DNA of 64,000 nucleotides from Paenibacillus sp. EZ-K15 (GCF_002573715.1 NZ_PDHM01000013.1:86938-150937); one strand, 5' to 3'. Shown: positions 17,090 through 25,961, counted from the first letter of the stretch. The notes: generated by a model from the sequence alone, not told the origin. Numbers and translations are program-made.

Positions 17090-18718
17090 ATGAAGGCGGA
17101 AACCAGCTCGATTAACCGAACTTCTTTATTTTATGTATTGAAGGATATTCAGCTTCATACGCAATCTATGGGTTGGCAGCAAGAAATTCTGGTTGACAAC
17201 GAGCACACACTGCTGATTTTGACGGCCGGCACGGGGCGACTGCACTTGGAGGAAACGGAGTTTCACATGCGGCAAGGTCGAAGTTATCACATAACCCCCG
17301 GCTCAACAGCACGTATTCATTCTGAAACGGACGGCATGGGTTTCTATCTGTTAACCTATGAACTTTGGAGGATGGAGGGAACTCCCTCTGGACAGGCACT
17401 GCCTGTACGAACCCCTCAATTTGCTCCGTACCAGCATCACGCCGAATGGTCATGTCTCCCGTTCTCTCAATGTATTGAATACCTGGAGGGCATTTATCGG
17501 CAGCGCGATACCTATAGCGAGTTGGAATCCTTCGACATTCATGTGCGTTTTCAGGCGTTCATGCTGTTTTTATATCGGCAGAATCAGAACGCTGCTCACC
17601 ATACGAATATGCGCCAGGCTGTTGAGAAATCGATTCAACATCTACAAGAGCACTATCGAAATAATTGGACTGTGGAGCAGTTGGCAGAGCTGGCGAACGT
17701 TGCACGCTGGCAATATACTCGGATTTTTAAAAAGATCACGACCAAGTACCCCCTTGATTATCTGAACGGGGTCCGGATTGACCGGGCAAAACAGTTGCTG
17801 CTGGCGACAGATGATCGGCTGCTGGATATTGCACAATTTGTTGGTTTTAACAACGAATATTATTTTAATCGTCGATTCAAACAAACCGTGGGGATTTCTC
17901 CCGGACAATATCGCCGTCAACGTCATCAGGAGAAGATGCGGGTATTTGCGCCATTCCTTGAAGATTTTCTGGTAGCCCTCGGCATAACACCGGTCGTGCA
18001 ATGCGCTCACTACAGATGGGGGAGACAGGATTACCTTGGTCTGCATGATGTCCCTGTAATTGATATTGAGCAGGAGGATATCGATGAACTTGCTCGTCAC
18101 AAGCCGGACTTAATTATGATGGATAGGGGGTTCAGGCGCTGGATGTCTGACGACGGCTTGGGACGGCTAGCTCCAACGTATGAGTTCCCGCATGCGAGTG
18201 AGGATTGGCGCATGACACTGCGTAAATCGGCGGACCTGCTGGGTAGGAAGGACCGAGTGCAGGATGTCATCTCACAATACGAATATAAAGCTAGTGAAGC
18301 CAGGAGACTCCTTAAGCGCTCTGTCCATGCCCAAACCGTGGCCTGTCTTCGTATATCGGCTCTTGGAATCAGTTTATATTCGGGTCCGTATCACGGGTAT
18401 ACGGGGCCAATCCTGTACGGGGATCTGGGTCTGACCCCGCATCCACTTGTTCAGCAGTTGTCCAGGGATGCCCGGAATGCGATCCTGTCCAGGAAATGTC
18501 TGAAGCTGCTGGATGTCGATCATCTGTTTATTACGTTCGACAAGCGTCATTCTTCCTGGGAAGGCGAGGAACGTTGTTTGCTCGATGCCCCAGAATGGCG
18601 ATCACTTCCGGCAGTTAGGAGCGGCTGCGTGTATGAGGTTGATTTTCTAACCTGGATGAATTATGGGGTGATCTCTCATGGGAAAAAGATTGAGGATGTG
18701 CTGAGGGTGCTGACATAG
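17090..18718 (+). CDS. btr: Btr-like AraC regulator with siderophore-binding sensor domain
   Basis: A 542-residue three-part protein: an N-terminal cupin-like domain (about 1-160), a central AraC double HTH (about 175-285, with FVGFNNEYYFNRRFKQTVGISP) and a C-terminal TroA-like substrate-binding domain (about 285-542) with no signal peptide. B. subtilis Btr has this layout; its sensor domain binds bacillibactin in the cytosol and activates the feu uptake operon. The sensor domain here (LEDFLVALGITPVVQ, WGRQDYLGL, GLTPHPLV) is closely related to the lipoprotein upstream. ATG 17090 has a GGTAGGGGTAG site. It should activate that gene and perhaps an unlinked permease operon. Confidence 0.9.
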   Translation: MKAETSSINRTSLFYVLKDIQLHTQSMGWQQEILVDNEHTLLILTAGTGRLHLEETEFHMRQGRSYHITPGSTARIHSETDGMGFYLLTYELWRMEGTPSGQALPVRTPQFAPYQHHAEWSCLPFSQCIEYLEGIYRQRDTYSELESFDIHVRFQAFMLFLYRQNQNAAHHTNMRQAVEKSIQHLQEHYRNNWTVEQLAELANVARWQYTRIFKKITTKYPLDYLNGVRIDRAKQLLLATDDRLLDIAQFVGFNNEYYFNRRFKQTVGISPGQYRRQRHQEKMRVFAPFLEDFLVALGITPVVQCAHYRWGRQDYLGLHDVPVIDIEQEDIDELARHKPDLIMMDRGFRRWMSDDGLGRLAPTYEFPHASEDWRMTLRKSADLLGRKDRVQDVISQYEYKASEARRLLKRSVHAQTVACLRISALGISLYSGPYHGYTGPILYGDLGLTPHPLVQQLSRDARNAILSRKCLKLLDVDHLFITFDKRHSSWEGEERCLLDAPEWRSLPAVRSGCVYEVDFLTWMNYGVISHGKKIEDVLRVLT

Positions 18719-18784
18719 GACGCTTTTAATAGATTGCACATGATGAACCAACTATTATCCATATAACGTCCCGTATAAGAAAAA

Positions 18785-18832
18785 CAAAGGCTGATCCCAA
18801 AGTCAATATGACTAAGGACCAGCCCTTTTTTA
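18785..18832 (+). terminator. Terminator after the btr-like gene
   Basis: AAGGCTGATCC pairs with GGACCAGCC around an 18-nt loop, followed by CTTTTTTATTT. Confidence 0.8.
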
Positions 18833-18878
18833 TTTCATCCTATAGGCGGTTGCTAGAACTCTAAAAGCCCGTTTGGGT

Positions 18879-20717
18879 TTAACGTAACTGAATCCGACTT
18901 AAACTGCCTCCGTCCGCAAATAAACGCTTGATGCTGCGTTCAACCTCTTCATCCGGTATTAATGGCGGAGCCTGATGCGGTTTTGTACGGGCATCGATAA
19001 TGACCGTATCACAGCCCCAATGCTTATGCTCATAGCGGCTGTTCACGCCGTGAATGTCATGGGAAGGATTGCTGCGCGTAAAGGTTGCCCACAGGAAATT
19101 ACTCACTGTCGCACTCATGAATTCACTGTCATCGCACAGAATGATCATCGGACAGGAGGAGATGGAACCTCTCGCACGGATCGCCTCGTTTAGACGCTCC
19201 ATTTCCTGCCGCACTTCGGCATAACTCGTAAAAGGGGCTCCCTGGATCGCGACAATGCCGGGCATGATCCATTTGGCTGGCGAGTATCCGGGCAGATCCG
19301 TCAAGGCTTCAGGCACCTCTTGGCACAAATCCCTTTTTTTATCCCCGACCGCCGCGAATACGACCTTGCTCCCGGTGTTAAGCCCGGTCCCGGAATAATC
19401 GAGTGTATCGATCGTGGTATTGGTCTGAAAATGGATATCCCGGTGCAGATCGATGCGTTCCAATATATAGGTCAAGAAGTCCTCGATGCGATGTGTGCTT
19501 AAAGGTTGTTTCTCTTCAGCCGCAATGAACAAATACTTGGCCAAGCTTAATTGGCCTGTGCCCAGTATCCGGTTGGAGATGGTGAGAAGCTCAGCCGGCT
19601 GTTTCACTTGTTGATAAGGAGTATATCGTTCGCTGCCGATGGCAAAGAGCAAGGGGTGTACCCCAGCAGCGTCCACCGCATGAACCTCTTTGACACCCGG
19701 GATTTCTTGCCGGATGGCCCCGCCAGTCAGCTCATGAATCAGTTCGCCGAAGGACGTATCTTCCTGTGGAGGTCTTCCAACGACCGTAAACGGATAGATC
19801 GCCTGTTGTTTGGCGTAGACCTTGTGCACTCGCATGACGGGAAACGGATGGACCAGGCTGTAATAGCCCAGATGATCACCAAAAGGACCTTCCGGCTTGG
19901 TTTCACCTGGATAGATTTCCCCTGTAATGACGAAATCCGCATCGTGGCTAATGCAGTAGCCATCAACATAGCTGTACCGGAAATGGCGTCCGGACAGTAA
20001 GCCGGCAAAGGTTAGCTCGCTCATGCCTTCCGGCAGCGGCATAACCGCTGAAATCGTATATGCAGGGGGACCCCCGATGAAACAGCTTACTTTGAGCGGC
20101 TGCCCCAATTTATTGGCCTTCGCTTGATGGATGCCGATGCCCCGGTGGATCTGGTAATGGATGCCAACTTCCTTGTTTATTTCATATTCGTTGCCTGTGA
20201 GCTGCACCCGGTACATGCCCAGATTGGAATTCATGACGCCCGGCTTCTCCGGATCTTCCGAATAGACTTGAGGTAGCGTGACAAAAGCACCGCCATCATC
20301 CTTCCAGTGCTTAATTAACGGCATATCGGAAATTTGGATTTCCTGGAATCCGGGTGGCAGAGCCCCCGTTTTTTTGATAGGTAACGCGGTTTTAGCTGCC
20401 AATCCCGTTCCAATATATTTGAATGGATTTTTGAGCGCCTTCATCGGGTCGTTGCGCAGCGCGATCACGTCTTGCGTGGATTCGAAGGTCTCCCGAAAAA
20501 TGAATTTGCTGCGCTCAATCGTACCGAACAGGTTGGATACTGCGCGGAACCTTGAACCTTTAACATTTTCAAATAACAGCGCCGGGCCGCCTGCGGCATA
20601 AACCTTCATATGTATGGCTGCCATTTCCAAATGAGGATCAACCTCTTCATGTATACGAACCAAATGGCCATGTTTCTCCAGATCTATGATGCATTCTTCC
20701 AGATTATGATATTTCAT
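18879..20717 (-). CDS. UbiD-family prenyl-FMN-dependent decarboxylase (long form)
   Basis: A 612-residue UbiD-family decarboxylase. The start at 20717 follows TTGGAGC and gives the typical MKYHNLEECIIDLEKHGHL. The central AMDFVxxGE-like region (ADFVITGEIYPGE) and EGPFGDHLGYYS carry the conserved glutamates that work with the prenylated flavin. The length, well over the roughly 480 residues of BsdC/Fdc-type enzymes, matches the subgroup linked to quinone biosynthesis. No UbiX flavin prenyltransferase is in the window, so the cofactor comes from elsewhere. The substrate is probably an aromatic carboxylate such as a menaquinone precursor, but this is inference. Confidence 0.85.
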   Translation of the reverse strand: MKYHNLEECIIDLEKHGHLVRIHEEVDPHLEMAAIHMKVYAAGGPALLFENVKGSRFRAVSNLFGTIERSKFIFRETFESTQDVIALRNDPMKALKNPFKYIGTGLAAKTALPIKKTGALPPGFQEIQISDMPLIKHWKDDGGAFVTLPQVYSEDPEKPGVMNSNLGMYRVQLTGNEYEINKEVGIHYQIHRGIGIHQAKANKLGQPLKVSCFIGGPPAYTISAVMPLPEGMSELTFAGLLSGRHFRYSYVDGYCISHDADFVITGEIYPGETKPEGPFGDHLGYYSLVHPFPVMRVHKVYAKQQAIYPFTVVGRPPQEDTSFGELIHELTGGAIRQEIPGVKEVHAVDAAGVHPLLFAIGSERYTPYQQVKQPAELLTISNRILGTGQLSLAKYLFIAAEEKQPLSTHRIEDFLTYILERIDLHRDIHFQTNTTIDTLDYSGTGLNTGSKVVFAAVGDKKRDLCQEVPEALTDLPGYSPAKWIMPGIVAIQGAPFTSYAEVRQEMERLNEAIRARGSISSCPMIILCDDSEFMSATVSNFLWATFTRSNPSHDIHGVNSRYEHKHWGCDTVIIDARTKPHQAPPLIPDEEVERSIKRLFADGGSLSRIQLR

Positions 20718-20795
20718 TACATAGCTCCAATCCCTTGAAGTTAGTGAACTTATTCTACTATCTACTATTATCGACAATCTCACAGCACAGGTCAA

Positions 20796-21207
20796 TGATA
20801 CCTAATATAGACGGGACGAATGGACATATCATAAAAATCAACCTGTCCCAGAGTGTGAAGCAAAGGACAAGGCGATCTCATCATTTCAATCGAGTTCTTA
20901 ATTTATTTTGTTTGACCAGCTAACAATCATTGTTCTTGTCGCGCTCTCTGTTGTATAGCAGCTCAGTTCCTCCCGGGATAAGGTCACATCCATAGGCGGC
21001 CCCAAGCTAACAAAATTTAAATTATATCAAAACGGGCCACATGCCAAGGTATGATTTACTTAATTTACTACTGTAATGTCATGTATTCCTGCAATCCCTT
21101 CGCAACATGAAAACCTGTGTAATTAGAATCTAACCTTTGGTCTAGATTCGCGATCTAATAAATATAAGCAAACTGAAAAAATCATAGAAGAAAGAGGCGA
21201 GGTTCAA
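20796..21207. other. Intergenic stretch between ubiD-like and sigma genes
   Basis: No coding sequence or convincing RNA was found. CTAACC (21130-21135) and CGATCT (21151-21156), about 15 nt apart, resemble an ECF-type -35 (AAC core) and -10, so the sigma factor downstream may drive its own gene. Confidence 0.35.
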
Positions 21208-21747
21208 TTGTTATCAGAAATGGAGCAAGAGGTCGTATCGGCCCAAGCGGGTGACCGTGAAGCGTTTATTCGACTCTTGCAAGGAGTAGAATCAACCCTC
21301 TATTCCATTGCCCGCTCAATGCTCAGGCAAGACGAGGACTGTGCGGATGCGATTCAGGAAACGATGCTGAAAGCCTACAAAGCCATATATGGCTTGAAAA
21401 AACCTGCTTATTTCAAAACGTGGATATGTCGCATACTGATCAACCAATGCAACGAGATACTACGACAGAGAGCTCGTACCCAAACGATGGCAGACATTCA
21501 TGTCCTATCTTCCGATGTCAAAGAGTATGAAAAAATCGATTTGCGCGAAGCAGTTGATCAGCTGGATGAATCCCTTCGAATTGTCGTCGTACTGCACTAT
21601 CTACAGGATATTCCCATTAAGGATGTCGCCCACATCCTCGACATATCGGTAAACGCCGTAAAAAATCGCCTGTATCGGGCTCGTAATATCCTTCTTGCAT
21701 CGTTAGATCAATCTCGGGAAAGGAAGTTGAATTATGGAGCGTTTTGA
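21208..21747 (+). CDS. ECF RNA polymerase sigma factor
   Basis: A 179-residue group 4 sigma factor with both DNA-binding regions: sigma-2 (about 20-85, DEDCADAIQETMLKAYKAIY and FKTWICRILINQCNE) and sigma-4 (about 110-165, DVAHILDISVNAVKNRLYRAR). It begins at TTG 21208 behind GAGGCGAGG, or at ATG 21220. Its stop overlaps the next gene by 14 bp, so the two are translationally coupled. The partner downstream has a membrane segment and a DUF4179-type external region, the usual sigma/anti-sigma arrangement. The signal sensed is unknown; cell-envelope stress is the family's common theme. Confidence 0.9.
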   Translation: MLSEMEQEVVSAQAGDREAFIRLLQGVESTLYSIARSMLRQDEDCADAIQETMLKAYKAIYGLKKPAYFKTWICRILINQCNEILRQRARTQTMADIHVLSSDVKEYEKIDLREAVDQLDESLRIVVVLHYLQDIPIKDVAHILDISVNAVKNRLYRARNILLASLDQSRERKLNYGAF

Positions 21748-22876
21748 AGTCGAAATGGAAACCTTGAAACGGAAGGAACAAAGTCAAATGCCCGAAATGG
21801 TTCGAAACCGGATCGACGAGACGTACCATACCATCGTCAATATGGAGATGCCTGCAAGACGCCGCTATATAAGGAGAGAAAGAGGCCGGGGAGTTAAAAT
21901 CGCTTTGTTATCCGTTCTGACCGTTGCCGTTCTGGGTTCGTCCGTCATCGCAACCGGGCTCATTTCACCAGCCCTTGCCCAATCTCTCCGGCAAATCCCC
22001 TTGATCGGCAGTATATTTCAAAATCAGGATGCCGGCTTGCAGACTGCTGAAAGTCAGGGTTTCGTTACGCCGGTCGACATCCAGGATACGCATGATGGCG
22101 TTTCCATAAAAATTACGAATGTCATATATGACGGAATTCGGGTAGCAATGGTGGCCACCCGTGAATCGAGCAAGAACTTCGAAGAGCCTTTGTATGAACC
22201 CATAAGGCCTGAGGGTCATTTTTATTCATCTCGGGGGATTGAACATTATTACATGGAATATCAAGGAGAGAATCTACCCGCTGGAATGAGCGCTACGGGA
22301 GAAAAAGATTCTGTACTGATCTTTACGGATGATTCGAGTTACGCCGAGGAAAACGCCCCATTCCCCGATACGTTCCATTTGTCTGTAACATTGATAATTA
22401 AAGGAATCAAAGAACCTTTCAATTTCAACGTGCCTGTCGTTAAGAACACATCGAATACCTTTTATGTCGAGGACCCGAGTTTATCCAAAACCCATGACAA
22501 CCTGAAGTTAACGATCGAAAAAATTGGACTTACTCCCATTACGACTGAAGTAGTTATCAATGTTAAGGCTGACCTAAATCTTGTTCCTGAAAAATATTTG
22601 ACTACAGGTTTTCTGAATATGGAATATGAACTGGTGGATGATCAAGGTGTTTCCATGAAACCAATCGGTGCCAGAGGCAGCTCCAAGGACCCGGAGAAAT
22701 ACGGCATCTATTCAAAAACAATGTATGAGCCGTTTACACACATCCCGAAGGCAATAACCATAAAGCCTTATATCAGCAACACAAAAAACGGGTTTAAGAA
22801 GGAATATATTAAGGAATTAGAAATAACCGTGCCTATTGAAACCAAAGCTGTAGGCAAAAAATTGAACAATTATTAG
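21734..22876 (+). CDS. DUF4179-type membrane anti-sigma factor
   Basis: A 380-residue single-pass membrane protein. Residues 1-55 are cytoplasmic and charged, a membrane segment spans about 56-78 (VKIALLSVLTVAVLGSSVIA), and the rest is extracytoplasmic. The portion after the membrane (ALAQSLRQIPLIGSIF.. then VKITNVIYDGIRVAM) matches DUF4179, and the C-terminal half has beta-rich repeats of the DUF5643 type. It overlaps the ECF sigma gene, so it is probably its inhibitor. No zinc-finger (HxxxCxxC) anti-sigma motif is seen in the short N-terminal part, so the sigma-binding mode may be of another type. Confidence 0.82.
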   Translation: MERFEVEMETLKRKEQSQMPEMVRNRIDETYHTIVNMEMPARRRYIRRERGRGVKIALLSVLTVAVLGSSVIATGLISPALAQSLRQIPLIGSIFQNQDAGLQTAESQGFVTPVDIQDTHDGVSIKITNVIYDGIRVAMVATRESSKNFEEPLYEPIRPEGHFYSSRGIEHYYMEYQGENLPAGMSATGEKDSVLIFTDDSSYAEENAPFPDTFHLSVTLIIKGIKEPFNFNVPVVKNTSNTFYVEDPSLSKTHDNLKLTIEKIGLTPITTEVVINVKADLNLVPEKYLTTGFLNMEYELVDDQGVSMKPIGARGSSKDPEKYGIYSKTMYEPFTHIPKAITIKPYISNTKNGFKKEYIKELEITVPIETKAVGKKLNNY

Positions 22877-22900
22877 CATTTGAATGAATGCAAAACGAAA

Positions 22901-22932
22901 GAAAGGCCGGTCTACTAGACTCGGCTTTTTCT
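22901..22932 (+). terminator. Terminator of the sigma/anti-sigma operon
   Basis: GCCGGTC pairs with GACTCGGC (one bulged T) around TACTA and is followed by TTTTTCTGTTT. Confidence 0.75.
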
Positions 22933-23083
22933 GTTTCTAACTACACTTGAAATTCCCCTGCAACGGGGGGGATAATCCGAGCATTCGATATGATGCTCAT
23001 CTTTGTTGGAATAAGCAAAGTCGTACCACGAACAGCGTCGATATGTTTATAATGAGAAATAGCCCCCATCCATGATCTTGGTG

Positions 23084-23311
23084 TTACTTTTCTTTCTTGC
23101 TGTGATTACGCTTTGCAATGTCAGTCTGGCCAAGTATGTAATCAATGCTTACGTCATGGAAATCCGCTAGTTTGATCAATACTGAGCTAGGTACATCCAA
23201 ATTTCCACTTTCGTATCTAGAGTATGTGGTTTGAGAAATGTGCAAATAATCTGCCATCTGCTGTTGTGTCAGATCTCTGTCTTCACGTAGTCCTCGAATT
23301 CGTTTATACAT
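23084..23311 (-). CDS. XRE-family HTH repressor
   Basis: A 75-residue Cro/CI-type regulator made almost only of the HTH domain: LREDRDLTQQQMADYLHISQTTYSRYESG is the classic five-helix start, and VSIDYILG the usual end. The C-terminus is a short basic tail (KRNHSKKEK). The gene is divergent from the immunity-like cluster. Two palindromes of the same core sequence fill the shared promoter region (23339-23381), so it probably represses both itself and the cluster. Confidence 0.88.
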   Translation of the reverse strand: MYKRIRGLREDRDLTQQQMADYLHISQTTYSRYESGNLDVPSSVLIKLADFHDVSIDYILGQTDIAKRNHSKKEK

Positions 23312-23338
23312 TATATATCACCCATGAAAAGTTTAGTT

Positions 23339-23384
23339 TATGCGAAAATCGCATATTGATATTTATGCGTTTTTCGCATAAAAT
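23339..23384 (+). promoter_or_regulatory. Divergent promoter with paired XRE operators
   Basis: Operator 1 is TATGCG-AAAAT-CGCATA (23339-23355); operator 2 is TTATGCG-TTTTT-CGCATAA (23363-23381). Their centres are 25 bp apart. A sigma-A promoter for the rightward genes, TTGATA (23356-23361), 17-nt spacer, TAAAAT (23379-23384), has operator 2 in its spacer. Confidence 0.82.
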
Positions 23385-23443
23385 TTATGAATAAATGATA
23401 TGAGGAGTAAAGAAATCTTAGATGGAGAAGAAAGGAGCCGTAC

Positions 23444-23680
23444 ATGAACGAATTAACGAAAGCGCAAATCGTTGATCTGGTGACAAGACTGTATAATGGA
23501 GAAGGCAGCGAGGAAGAAGTGGGGGAATGGATCGAATTGCTGCAGCGGAATGTTCCCCACCCCGACATCAGCAATTTGATTTTTTGGCCGGCAAAAGATC
23601 TGACCCCAGAGGAAATCGTTGAAGAAGCTTTCCATTACAAACCGATATACATAAATACATACAGGGGGGACTGCGAGTGA
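23444..23680 (+). CDS. Colicin/pyocin-immunity-like small protein
   Basis: A 78-residue acidic protein. The segment HPDISNLIFWPAKDLTPEEIV matches the core of the colicin E/pyocin S immunity family (HPDGSDLIYYP...SPEGIV in Im proteins), whose helix-turn region contacts the nuclease toxin; the N-terminal KAQIVDLVTRLYNGEGSEEE also follows the Im pattern. ATG 23444 has AAAGGAG upstream. No nuclease bacteriocin gene is adjacent, so it is an orphan immunity gene. It overlaps the next gene by 4 bp (GTGA) and is probably cotranscribed with it under the XRE repressor. Confidence 0.75.
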   Translation: MNELTKAQIVDLVTRLYNGEGSEEEVGEWIELLQRNVPHPDISNLIFWPAKDLTPEEIVEEAFHYKPIYINTYRGDCE

Positions 23681-24978
23681 GTTGGTTGGACCGGAAAACA
23701 GCGGAAGAGTGGCGCGCGGAAGGCAAACGTTATGCCGCCGATGTTAATGAATATGTGCGCATAGGGATGGAGACCCATTGGGAGGAGGAACCGCCTGCGA
23801 TCGAAGAGGATCGGCGCCCAGCCATGGCCCAAGAAGTGGTTAAGATGATTGCTCTCGCTAATGAAGCCGGTGAAACGGCTATGCTTCGAGAAGAGCTGCC
23901 ACCCGCGTCCTGGCCTTTGACAGGAGAGTTCAAGGAGGAAACACAGGCGGTGAAGCCCCTATATGCATGGGAAGACGGCTATGTGCTGCTGCAAACGGGA
24001 GCTTCATGGGAGCGACGGCTTGCCTATGTCGTTGGTAGTGATAGCATAACCGAGTTAACGGGAATCGGCTGTGCAGGAAGTTCCGCAGATGGACAGTATT
24101 TGGCAGTAGCCGATGAGAATGGGGTACGGACGATATTTTCACCGGATACTTCCTTGAACGGGCAAGAGGTTGCAAAGTTTACATGGCAGGATATTTGCAG
24201 CCGCCTGAAGGCCGATCTCAAAAATCTTGAATCACTGGCTGATGAAGAGAGACCTTATGACATTCTCGATTGTATCATTCCGTTCGACGATGGGCGGCAG
24301 GTTCTACTCGTTAGCGAGTATGGTATTTACCTGCTGAGTGACTCGAGCGCGCAATTAATGCATCCGGACGCCAGGGAGCTTCGAGAAGATGAGCTTGAAG
24401 ATACGAGAATCGATATGGCGCACGGCGCTGTCTCGCGGGATGGCAGGTGGATGGCATATGGCAGCCAGTCCAGCGAGCATCTGCTGATGGACCTGGAAGG
24501 GAAGCAGTTGTACAGAATAGAGCCGCATTCCAGTTATCCGCATTATAGCCTGTTCACGCAGGATGGTCGTTCCGTATGGTTTAATGCTTGCCATTTTTAC
24601 AACGGGGATACGATATCCGTACCGATGCATGCTGTAGAAACGGGAGCTTTTGCAGAAGGACTGCCGATAAATGAAGAAATGCGCGTGTACGCCGGTGTCG
24701 CGCTGAAGGAGGGAGGCATTCTTGGCGATGCCTATGGATACCTCCGTTATATCAATTATGAGGGTAAAGAAATATGGCGTTACTTTGTGGGAAGTACAAT
24801 TTCCGGGCTGGTCGCGACGCCGGATGAGAATTTCCTGCTGGTCGGCACCTATGGCGGTATGCTGCACCGGATTAACCTGGCAAGCGGCGTCCGGGATGAG
24901 TACAGTATTGGCACAGCCCCGATTTGTGAAACCAACCGCTGGGTATTCTGGAAGAACCGAGAGCCCTTGTCTTGGTAA
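23677..24978 (+). CDS. Predicted beta-propeller protein of unknown function
   Basis: A 433-residue protein with no signal peptide, from GTG 23677 (behind ACAGGGGGGA). Residues 1-80 are charged and helical (AEEWRAEGKRYAADV...). From about 95 on, repeated beta motifs of the WD40/YncE sort appear: GCAGSSADGQYLAVADENG, GAVSRDGRWMAYGSQSSEH, SLFTQDGRSVWF, GLVATPDENFLLVGTYGG. A propeller of five to seven blades is likely. I do not recognise a named family. It is coupled by a 4-bp overlap to the colicin-immunity-like gene and followed by an Imm63-like gene, so a role in toxin neutralisation or sensing is possible but unproven. Confidence 0.6.
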   Translation: MSWLDRKTAEEWRAEGKRYAADVNEYVRIGMETHWEEEPPAIEEDRRPAMAQEVVKMIALANEAGETAMLREELPPASWPLTGEFKEETQAVKPLYAWEDGYVLLQTGASWERRLAYVVGSDSITELTGIGCAGSSADGQYLAVADENGVRTIFSPDTSLNGQEVAKFTWQDICSRLKADLKNLESLADEERPYDILDCIIPFDDGRQVLLVSEYGIYLLSDSSAQLMHPDARELREDELEDTRIDMAHGAVSRDGRWMAYGSQSSEHLLMDLEGKQLYRIEPHSSYPHYSLFTQDGRSVWFNACHFYNGDTISVPMHAVETGAFAEGLPINEEMRVYAGVALKEGGILGDAYGYLRYINYEGKEIWRYFVGSTISGLVATPDENFLLVGTYGGMLHRINLASGVRDEYSIGTAPICETNRWVFWKNREPLSW

Positions 24979-25027
24979 GATCGTAAACAATCCTGCGTCA
25001 TTTACGTTGCTCCTAAAGGGGGAAGAG

Positions 25028-25510
25028 ATGTCCATTATGCTTACAAAACAAGAAATGATTGATCGAATCCTTCATCTGCTTCATAAGACGTCCATATATG
25101 CTCCTGAATACGAGAGAGTGGCAACCCTACCTTTTGAAGAGGGGTATATCGGTGATTTGAGTCCGGTTGTTCGGGTTGGAGAGCAGGACTATGAGCTCGC
25201 AATGTATGAAAGAGGCGTGCAGATGCTCAGCAAGAGGACGAAGGATGCCGATGAAGTGATCTTCTGGATTCTGGAGGATACCATTCATACCATAGCCCAT
25301 ATCAAGCTTCTGCAAAAATACAAGGTGGATAATGTAACCACCCATTTGAAGTATACCAAGGACGAAATTCAAGAAATGACGGGCATGATCCGTGAATCCT
25401 TCCTTCAGATCGGCGGACAGTATGAGGAATGGCATAAGGCGGGCAAGCGGAAAGAGCTGGAGTCTCCTCATTCGGGCAGAAACGCAGGCAAAGGCACTGA
25501 GCGAAGCTAA
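25028..25510 (+). CDS. Imm63-like immunity protein
   Basis: A 160-residue cytoplasmic protein. The segment LPFEEGYIGDLSPVVRVGEQDYELAMYERG followed by TKDADEVIFWILEDTIHTIAHIKLL agrees with the pattern of the Imm63 family of polymorphic-toxin immunity proteins (a YERG-like strand, then DxDEllYWif and a helix). The match is by eye and moderate. The start at 25028 has AAAGGGGGAAGAG upstream. It is 49 nt after the propeller gene. The tail after about residue 140 is basic and low complexity. No toxin gene is visible within the cluster. Confidence 0.55.
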   Translation: MSIMLTKQEMIDRILHLLHKTSIYAPEYERVATLPFEEGYIGDLSPVVRVGEQDYELAMYERGVQMLSKRTKDADEVIFWILEDTIHTIAHIKLLQKYKVDNVTTHLKYTKDEIQEMTGMIRESFLQIGGQYEEWHKAGKRKELESPHSGRNAGKGTERS

Positions 25511-25557
25511 TGATGCGTGCGTATTGCTCGTATGATGAATAGGAGAGAGGCGCCGAT

Positions 25558-25608
25558 ATGGTTGAAGCACTTTTCATGGACGGAACCTTTATGCGGTTTA
25601 TGAACTGA
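25558..25608 (+). other. Short open stretch, possible gene remnant
   Basis: ATG with AGGAGAGAGG upstream opens a 16-codon frame that stops at 25608. It is too short to identify and may be the start of a gene deleted downstream. Confidence 0.25.
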
Positions 25609-25627
25609 TCTTAATGTAGTCATCAAA

Positions 25628-25665
25628 AAAGCAGCCGCTTCGCATATTTGCGAAGCGGCTGCTTT
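25628..25665 (-). terminator. Strong terminator of the leftward DUF2653 operon
   Basis: A 17-bp perfect stem (25628-25644 with 25649-25665, loop TATT). On the minus strand it is followed by T6. Confidence 0.88.
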
Positions 25666-25679
25666 ATCGATTCATCAGG

Positions 25680-25958
25680 TTATTGCTGAACGATGGCGAT
25701 AATTTCGTCTTCCAGCTCAAGTCGTACTTGTTCGCTGTAAGCGCGGATATTGTACTCGGAGTACAGGTAGCGGAGAATGGCTTCGATGAGGTTAGCCTCA
25801 ATCAAATATTGTGTTCTTCCGCTGACCCATACTTCAGCTGTATATCCGGTATCTTCGTCCCAGCTGAGCTCAAGCGATACATCTGTTGGTTTGACGCCTC
25901 TGCGTTCCGCCTGATGAAGGCAGACCGCATTGACGATTTCGTCCATGCTCAAAATCAT
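25680..25958 (-). CDS. DUF2653 family protein
   Basis: A 92-residue acidic protein matching DUF2653 (B. subtilis YxcD): SMDEIVNAVCLHQAERRGVKPTDVSLEL at the N-terminus, then YLIEANLIEAILRYLYSEYN. No membrane segment or catalytic motif. The gene starts 3 nt after the stop of the membrane protein gene upstream, so the two form an operon. Function unknown. Confidence 0.8.
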   Translation of the reverse strand: MILSMDEIVNAVCLHQAERRGVKPTDVSLELSWDEDTGYTAEVWVSGRTQYLIEANLIEAILRYLYSEYNIRAYSEQVRLELEDEIIAIVQQ

Positions 25959-25961
25959 GGA

